From an uncultured Caryophanales bacterium (lineage in GTDB: Bacteria; Bacillota_I; Bacilli_A; RF39; UBA660), in contig CAMZHD010000009.1 of the NCBI GenBank assembly GCA_947306705.1, positions 1-33,103 of the forward strand: 33,103 nucleotides of DNA. Direction: 5' to 3'. Positions 28,144-33,103 of this stretch are shown here, one piece after another. How positions within the stretch are numbered: the stretch's first letter is position 1; each line of letters opens with the position of its first letter. Under the pieces are notes generated by a model. It saw nothing but the letters and a program-made list of their open reading frames with translations, made no database searches and was not told the origin of the DNA. Both the position numbers and the translations under genes were made by a program.

Positions 28144-28172
28144 AAAGAAGTAGAGAGAATCTACTTCTTTAC
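28144..28172 (-). terminator. Intrinsic terminator of the AAA+ gene
   Basis: AAAGAAGTAG-agagaat-CTACTTCTTT. Confidence 0.65.
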
Positions 28173-28175
28173 ATC

Positions 28176-29774
28176 TTAATACAAATCAAATTTTCTTGGA
28201 TCTTCTACAGTATCTCTTGTTAAAACTAAAGTTTTTGGTTTAGAAGATTCTTCATCACAAATCGTTCTTTCTGCGTATGTTAATAATTCTTCTATTTCAT
28301 TATTTACATTACGCATTCCTGTTTTTTTCTTCCCACTTTTTGGATGCTCTAAAAGATCTAATAAAGCATCAATAAAAGAATCCTCTGGTACTAAAGAAAC
28401 ATTAAATTGTCTTTTATAGCGATTGATTCTATTTGCTAATTCATTGGATTTAGAATGTAGTAAAATATCTTTTTTTGCTTCTCTTGTTAGTTCTTCATAT
28501 CCTAAAATAACTCTAATTCTCGATAATTCTTCTTCTGTATAGTATCCTTCATCCAAAATCTTTTGTCGAATTTCTTCTGAAGTTCCAAGAGGAATTTTTT
28601 TACCAATTTGGCTTCCAAATCCCATTGTGGATTTCTCATTCTGGATTCTTTCAAATACACCCGCATACATCTTATTTAACATAGCTGTTTCAAAAGTAAA
28701 ATGATAATGCTCTGTCGCAACTGGGAATACTCCTCCTTGCATATAAGTTAATAGAATATGTCGAACTGGTTCTTTAATATCTAATTTCAAATCATTTAAC
28801 TTATCAAATTCATCTAAGAAAAAGATTCCTCTTTGAGCTAATGCAACATCTTTATTTGCTCTTTCTAATAAACTACAAAAAGCTTCCTCCATACAAACTC
28901 CTCGAATTCCTTGAGGAACTAGATTTGCCGTATTTACACTTACGTAGGGTAATCCTAAGTAATTAGCTGCACATTCTACGGTTTCTGTTTTTCCTGTACC
29001 TGTTGGACCTACTAAAAGAATCGATTTCATCGAGTCCCCTTTTTCAGCCGTATAGTTCATATATAGTGCTAGTACTACTCTTTCAATTTCTTCATCGTGA
29101 CTAAAGATTCTTTCCAACATATACTTTCTAAATCCTTGATAAGAAACATCTTTTCTACTCGCAATTTTTGCTTCTTCAATTTTTACTTTATCGTAAGCAA
29201 TCATTGTTCTTCTATCTGTTTCAATGGATCTTGGTTTTCCATCTACAAAAGTTACTTTTGAAACACCTTTTTTACTAAAATTAGAGAATGAATTTAAATC
29301 TTTCTTATAACGTTCTATCAAAAGTTTTAATTCTTTTTGATCTTTTACTTCTAGTAATTCATTCAATGCTTTCTCATTTAATAAAGCAGAAGGAATTGCC
29401 TCATCCATTACATAGGTTGCTACTTTTCCTTGTTTTTTAAGAACTCCTAGATTAATTTCACTACTAGTTCTATTTCCTTTTCCTCCACTTAAATCTACAA
29501 AAGTAATAGTGTCTTTATTATCTTCATAGAACTTTTCATCTCCATCCATTTCATAAATCATTTCAAGTTCATCTAAAGCACGAACATTCATGACAATGTA
29601 TGGATTTCTATAGTCATCATCATTCACTGGAATTGGATAAGCTTCTCCTTGTGAACGGAATACAATCATATCACTATATCCTTTTACTAGGGAATCTGGA
29701 ATTAAAACAAATTTATCTTTATCATATTCTACTACTTTATATTTAATACCATAGTATGGAATATTATCTGCCAT
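28176..29774 (-). CDS. AAA+ ATPase of the ClpX/HCLR type with a non-ClpX N-terminal region
   Basis: SILLVGPTGTGKTETVECAANYLGLPYVSVNTANLVPQGIRG (Walker A), GIFFLDEFDKLND (Walker B), KKTGMRNVNNEIEELL (sensor-2-like). ATG at 29774 with an AGGTGA RBS preferred over the upstream start at 29783. Confidence 0.85.
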   Translation of the reverse strand: MADNIPYYGIKYKVVEYDKDKFVLIPDSLVKGYSDMIVFRSQGEAYPIPVNDDDYRNPYIVMNVRALDELEMIYEMDGDEKFYEDNKDTITFVDLSGGKGNRTSSEINLGVLKKQGKVATYVMDEAIPSALLNEKALNELLEVKDQKELKLLIERYKKDLNSFSNFSKKGVSKVTFVDGKPRSIETDRRTMIAYDKVKIEEAKIASRKDVSYQGFRKYMLERIFSHDEEIERVVLALYMNYTAEKGDSMKSILLVGPTGTGKTETVECAANYLGLPYVSVNTANLVPQGIRGVCMEEAFCSLLERANKDVALAQRGIFFLDEFDKLNDLKLDIKEPVRHILLTYMQGGVFPVATEHYHFTFETAMLNKMYAGVFERIQNEKSTMGFGSQIGKKIPLGTSEEIRQKILDEGYYTEEELSRIRVILGYEELTREAKKDILLHSKSNELANRINRYKRQFNVSLVPEDSFIDALLDLLEHPKSGKKKTGMRNVNNEIEELLTYAERTICDEESSKPKTLVLTRDTVEDPRKFDLY

Positions 29775-29833
29775 AGTAATCACCTGGTTCTTTATTATAA
29801 CGGATAATGTTCCTTTTTACAAATAAAAAAAGG

Positions 29834-29856
29834 AGAAAACTCTCCTGTTTTTTAAA
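29834..29856 (-). terminator. Intrinsic terminator of the 368-aa gene
   Basis: AGGAGA-aaac-TCTCCT with flanking A-tract (minus-strand U-tract). Confidence 0.6.
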
Positions 29857-29871
29857 TAGTTATTTTATTTT

Positions 29872-30978
29872 TTAATGTTCGATGAAATTAGTACACCCTA
29901 TTGAGAAATGAAACTCACACTTATATTCATTATCTAAACTATACTCATTTTGGAATTTTGCCTGTCCATTTTTACTTATTTCTGCAACGATACTTCCATA
30001 TGTTGGATCCTCAGAAATATAACATGTGTAATATTCCTGTTCTAATCCGGAATAATCACAATTGCTAGAAGGAAAGAATGAATCCATTACGGCTTTATTC
30101 TCTTCATAATAAATACTATCGTTATTATACTTGCCAGTTGCTTCATTATAAGTAGCTCCACCACCCTTAAGTACATATACGTGATTGTTGTATTTAAACA
30201 TTACTTCTGGGTCCATGATTATTCCATTTTTTACTTTTATACGAGCAAAAGGATTATGGTGCGCAAAGGCTTCTTCCTCTGAGTAATAATACTCATGTTC
30301 CTTTTCCCAAGCAGTATCCCAATAATATTGATTTAGCCGTTCACTAAATAGTTTTCCATCTGTTTCTTTATATGCACCGTTTGTATAAAAACTATACTCT
30401 CTTGGGATGGCAATTGATTTATCAGCTTGAATATAGGTCATTCCAAATTGCAAGGAATTAACAACATTTGGTCCTGGTAAATCTTCTGGATTTAGATCTT
30501 TTTTATAAGACAACATAACAAGGATAGTTTCTGTTTCTCCTACAGCTAGTAAATGGTTTGGTTCTAATTCTCTTCCATCTAAGTAAGTTACAGAATATTC
30601 TAGATACGGAGGTAATGTTGTGATAACAGAACCATTTAGTTTGGATTCAACCGATTCAAGCATAGCGTCGATGGTTCCTTCATTAACCACATCTACCGTA
30701 AAAAAGTAAACATCTCCTGGTAAAGAAAATGTTATTGTGTATGCAATTGAAGTAGCAGATGTAATAGTTGGCTCTTGATCTCCTACCACAGGATTATCAT
30801 AAGATTCTAAAATATCCAAATTATCAAAATGAACATCCCAACTTCCTGCAAGCATAGTAGATGTTCCATCAATTGATAAATTGGTTAGAAGGGCTGCATA
30901 GCCTATTCCTAATCCTAATATCAAAACAACTAATAAAGTAAACATCATTTTTCTTTTTTCTCGTCTCAAGGTTCTCAC
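29872..30978 (-). CDS. SipW-dependent-type (G[IV]GYA signal) surface protein, paralogue of the 488-aa protein
   Basis: RREKRKMMFTLLVVLILGLGIGYAALLTNLSIDGTSTMLAGSWDVHFDNLDI; shared PGD-x-Y-x-FT-x-D-x-VN-x-G and LNPEDLP motifs. Confidence 0.75.
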   Translation of the reverse strand: MRTLRREKRKMMFTLLVVLILGLGIGYAALLTNLSIDGTSTMLAGSWDVHFDNLDILESYDNPVVGDQEPTITSATSIAYTITFSLPGDVYFFTVDVVNEGTIDAMLESVESKLNGSVITTLPPYLEYSVTYLDGRELEPNHLLAVGETETILVMLSYKKDLNPEDLPGPNVVNSLQFGMTYIQADKSIAIPREYSFYTNGAYKETDGKLFSERLNQYYWDTAWEKEHEYYYSEEEAFAHHNPFARIKVKNGIIMDPEVMFKYNNHVYVLKGGGATYNEATGKYNNDSIYYEENKAVMDSFFPSSNCDYSGLEQEYYTCYISEDPTYGSIVAEISKNGQAKFQNEYSLDNEYKCEFHFSIGCTNFIEH

Positions 30979-31016
30979 CTCACTATTTTAAACATATCAT
31001 ACTATATTCTTTTTTA

Positions 31017-32309
31017 CTACTCTATTTCTGTAATTTGTCCTTCTGGAGTGATAAAAGTTTTATAACTCCAAGAATTTAAGTCGTTAATGACTCTTTGTTT
31101 TCCTTCATCAATTAATAAATCTGTAAAGCAATTTTTTTGAATTGCTGGATAAATATAATAGGAATCAATTCCCTCTTGATTCATTTTTACTTGGAATATT
31201 GCAGTATCATCTACTTCTGCATTAAAGATGAAATTTCCCAAATTATATATGATTGGTTTATGATTATAGAATTCAATTCCTTGTAGGGTATGGGCATGAT
31301 GTCCTACTACCATATCAGCTCCTGCATCAATATATTGTTTTGAACTAGATACTTGCTCTTCTTCTAATTCGTGATATCCTTCTTTTCCATAATGAATTAT
31401 CGCAATGACATAATCACTTTCTTGTTTTGCTTTTGTGATTTGATTGATCATATTCGTCGGGTCATAACAACGAAATACTCCATTCGTCTCTTCTGTTGCT
31501 CCCGGTGTTAAAATATATTTTTCTGCTCTTGTAGCATTTAAGAAAGCAACTTTATATCCACCTATAATGACATAATATGGTTTTGATGCTTCTTGAAGAT
31601 TTCTTCCAGCTCCAATATAGGGCATTTGTTTTGCTTGAAAAGCATCTAGCATATCTAAGAAGGCTTCTTCTCCATAATCATATACATGGTTATTTGCTAA
31701 GGTTACCATGTCGACTCCCATTTCATCATAAATGGATAATCTTTCTGGACTTGCACGGAATGTATATTGCTTTCCTGCCATTTTAGTTCCTCGATTACTA
31801 ACTGTAAATTCAGAGTTTGCAATCATCCAATCGGTACCTCTCATGATTGTTAAAATGTCTTCTGAAAGAATTCCTAGGACACCTTTTCCTCTTTCATCAT
31901 ATTTCGGCATAATATCCCAATTATCCGCAAGAGAAACATCTCCTACAATACTAAATGTATTTTCTTCTTTTAGAGGAAGAACGGTTCTATCTTCTGTTTT
32001 ATTTTGATAAAAATCTAATAAAGAAAAATAAGAATAACCAGTAGCTTTATGCCACATCTTTGGATTATATTCTTCTTTTTCTAATTCTTGATTTAATTTT
32101 TTTAAAGCAGAAGGATACTCTTTATGAACCCAAAGAATAAACTCTTTTTCTACAAGATTCTCTAGTTTATTGGATACGACGTCTTCTATCTTTTCTTCTT
32201 GTTTTTTCTCTTCTTTTGGTTTCTTATAGGAAAAAACTTCATAACAAAGAAAAATACTTAGAATGCATAATATTCCAATGATGATTGCAACAAGAACTCT
32301 TTTTTTCAT
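31017..32309 (-). CDS. CapA/PgsA-like metallophosphatase-fold secreted protein
   Basis: N-terminal TM/signal; FSIVGDVSLAD, DWMIANSEFTVS, VDMVTLANNHVYDYGEEAFLDML, VIAIIHYGKEGYHELEEEQ, DMVVGHHAHTLQGIEFYNHKPIIYNLGNFIF. Confidence 0.93.
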   Translation of the reverse strand: MKKRVLVAIIIGILCILSIFLCYEVFSYKKPKEEKKQEEKIEDVVSNKLENLVEKEFILWVHKEYPSALKKLNQELEKEEYNPKMWHKATGYSYFSLLDFYQNKTEDRTVLPLKEENTFSIVGDVSLADNWDIMPKYDERGKGVLGILSEDILTIMRGTDWMIANSEFTVSNRGTKMAGKQYTFRASPERLSIYDEMGVDMVTLANNHVYDYGEEAFLDMLDAFQAKQMPYIGAGRNLQEASKPYYVIIGGYKVAFLNATRAEKYILTPGATEETNGVFRCYDPTNMINQITKAKQESDYVIAIIHYGKEGYHELEEEQVSSSKQYIDAGADMVVGHHAHTLQGIEFYNHKPIIYNLGNFIFNAEVDDTAIFQVKMNQEGIDSYYIYPAIQKNCFTDLLIDEGKQRVINDLNSWSYKTFITPEGQITEIE

Positions 32310-32319
32310 ATGTCACCTT

Positions 32320-32550
32320 CTAATTCTCTTTTACTAAATCACAAGTGGAATAGCTACCTTCTACAAAGTAAGCTACTAACATAATTTTATTCTTCTTTTT
32401 TAAATAGGATACTCCTTTAAAATGCTCATAGTCATATTCCCTTGTTCCATTTTTTCCTTCTTCCGCAGACGCATTCATATTCACAGCCATCGCGGTAGGT
32501 ATCGAAGACAGCATCACGATCAGTATTTTTTGAAGCAGAGTCTTTTTCAT
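32320..32550 (-). CDS. Small ORF of apparently composite origin: N-terminal signal peptide, C-terminus of different base composition; possibly artefactual fusion
   Basis: MKKTLLQKILIVMLSSIPTAMAVNMNASAEEGK|NGTREYDYEHFKGVSYLKKKNKIMLVAYFVEGSYSTCDLVKEN; composition changes mid-ORF. Confidence 0.4.
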   Translation of the reverse strand: MKKTLLQKILIVMLSSIPTAMAVNMNASAEEGKNGTREYDYEHFKGVSYLKKKNKIMLVAYFVEGSYSTCDLVKEN

Positions 32551-32574
32551 TTATTGCCCCCGTATTCATTACCT

Positions 32575-32597
32575 AAAAAGGAGGCGTCTGCCTCCTT
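32575..32597 (-). terminator. GC-rich intrinsic terminator hairpin
   Basis: AAGGAGGC-gtct-GCCTCCTT, perfect 8-bp stem with TTTTT tail on the minus strand. Confidence 0.65.
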
Positions 32598-32707
32598 CCG
32601 TATAGTCAATAGTATAAGCTATTCCTTTTGCATTTCAACGCAATTATGTTTGCAAGCTGATAGAAAAAGCATTAAGGTGAAATTTCCTGTCAAGGAGGCG
32701 CTTAGAT

Positions 32708-32736
32708 TTGGTAAAATGTAGAAAAACCAATAAAAT
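32708..32736 (+). promoter_or_regulatory. Putative sigma-A promoter for the 65-aa ORF
   Basis: TTGGTA-17 nt-TAAAAT, about 70 nt upstream of ATG at 32806. Confidence 0.4.
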
Positions 32737-32805
32737 TGTAAATGTGCTCCGGGGTGTTCTTATCAAACGACCTCTGGGGCAGATTTTCCGGGAAGGAGGA
32801 AAATC

Positions 32806-33003
32806 ATGGCAACAGTAGATGAACTGGTAAAGCAGTATGAAACAGACGAAGAACTTCAGAAAGAAGTGGCCCAGATTGTAGCGGACGGCAAGATCACTAT
32901 CATGGAGTTCACGCATTTCGCAAAAAAGAATAATGTAAAAGTCTCATTGGAGGATCTTCCCAAGTACACCGAGCAGGCCAGAAAGCTTGGGTTCATCAAG
33001 TGA
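32806..33003 (+). CDS. Small 65-aa protein, weakly Nif11-leader-like
   Basis: Strong RBS GGAAGGAGGAAAATC-ATG; MATVDELVKQYETDEELQKEVAQIVADGKITIMEFTHFAKKNNVKVSLEDLPKYTEQARKLGFIK. Confidence 0.75.
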   Translation: MATVDELVKQYETDEELQKEVAQIVADGKITIMEFTHFAKKNNVKVSLEDLPKYTEQARKLGFIK

Positions 33004-33020
33004 CGGGGAGCTGCCAGGCA

Positions 33021-33103
33021 ATGGAAAGTATTGAAAAAGACACGGCATTTTATCCCGGTTTTGACCTGAAGGCCACAAAGGAACCTTTCGGCTTCCAATA
33101 CGG
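33021..33103 (+). CDS. Partial ORF, start only (runs off the window)
   Basis: ATG at 33021, 17 nt after the preceding stop: MESIEKDTAFYPGFDLKATKEPFGFQY...; open to the edge. Confidence 0.5.
   Translation, partial: MESIEKDTAFYPGFDLKATKEPFGFQY

Noticed and set aside
31577-32007. Plus-strand ORFs antisense to the CapA-like gene
   Set aside because: Antisense to a strongly supported CDS.
32422-32721. 99-aa plus-strand ORF crossing the composition boundary
   Set aside because: No RBS, spans a terminator hairpin, and is antisense to the 76-aa ORF; unlikely to be coding.
32644-33098. Minus-strand ORFs (90 and 80 aa) opposite the 65-aa gene
   Set aside because: The plus-strand 65-aa gene has a clear Shine-Dalgarno and coupled downstream ORF; the antisense ORFs have none.
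1-33103. CRISPR array or transposon/IS element
   Set aside because: No regularly spaced repeats, transposase or integrase motifs, or terminal inverted repeats seen; short palindromes are all explained as intrinsic terminators at gene ends.

Overview
AT-rich, low-GC Bacillota-like chromosomal window (possibly an Erysipelotrichia/RF39-like gut Firmicute; lineage is inference), with most genes on the minus strand. Recognisable housekeeping genes: a degenerate RNase J (J2-like), rnc, yidD, rpsT, miaA, mutL, uvrC, a YneF/UPF0154 protein, tkt, a Ca2+-type P-ATPase and tRNA-Arg(CCT). Interspersed accessory genes stand out: (i) a SipW/TasA-like surface-protein locus (4.7-9.3 kb) made of a camelysin/TasA-like protein, a polytopic ER-type SipW signal peptidase, a DUF5305-like membrane protein and a large G[IV]GYA-signal protein, plus two further paralogous G[IV]GYA proteins near the window ends; (ii) a compact operon of four uncharacterised cytoplasmic proteins (11.3-16.8 kb), the best candidate for an undescribed system; (iii) a YidD-coupled ZnuA-like lipoprotein that has lost all canonical metal ligands; (iv) an abrupt composition shift inside a small ORF near 32.45 kb, followed by GC-richer DNA with a small peptide gene, indicating either horizontal acquisition or a chimeric contig. 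All family assignments come from motif recognition by eye; no searches were run.
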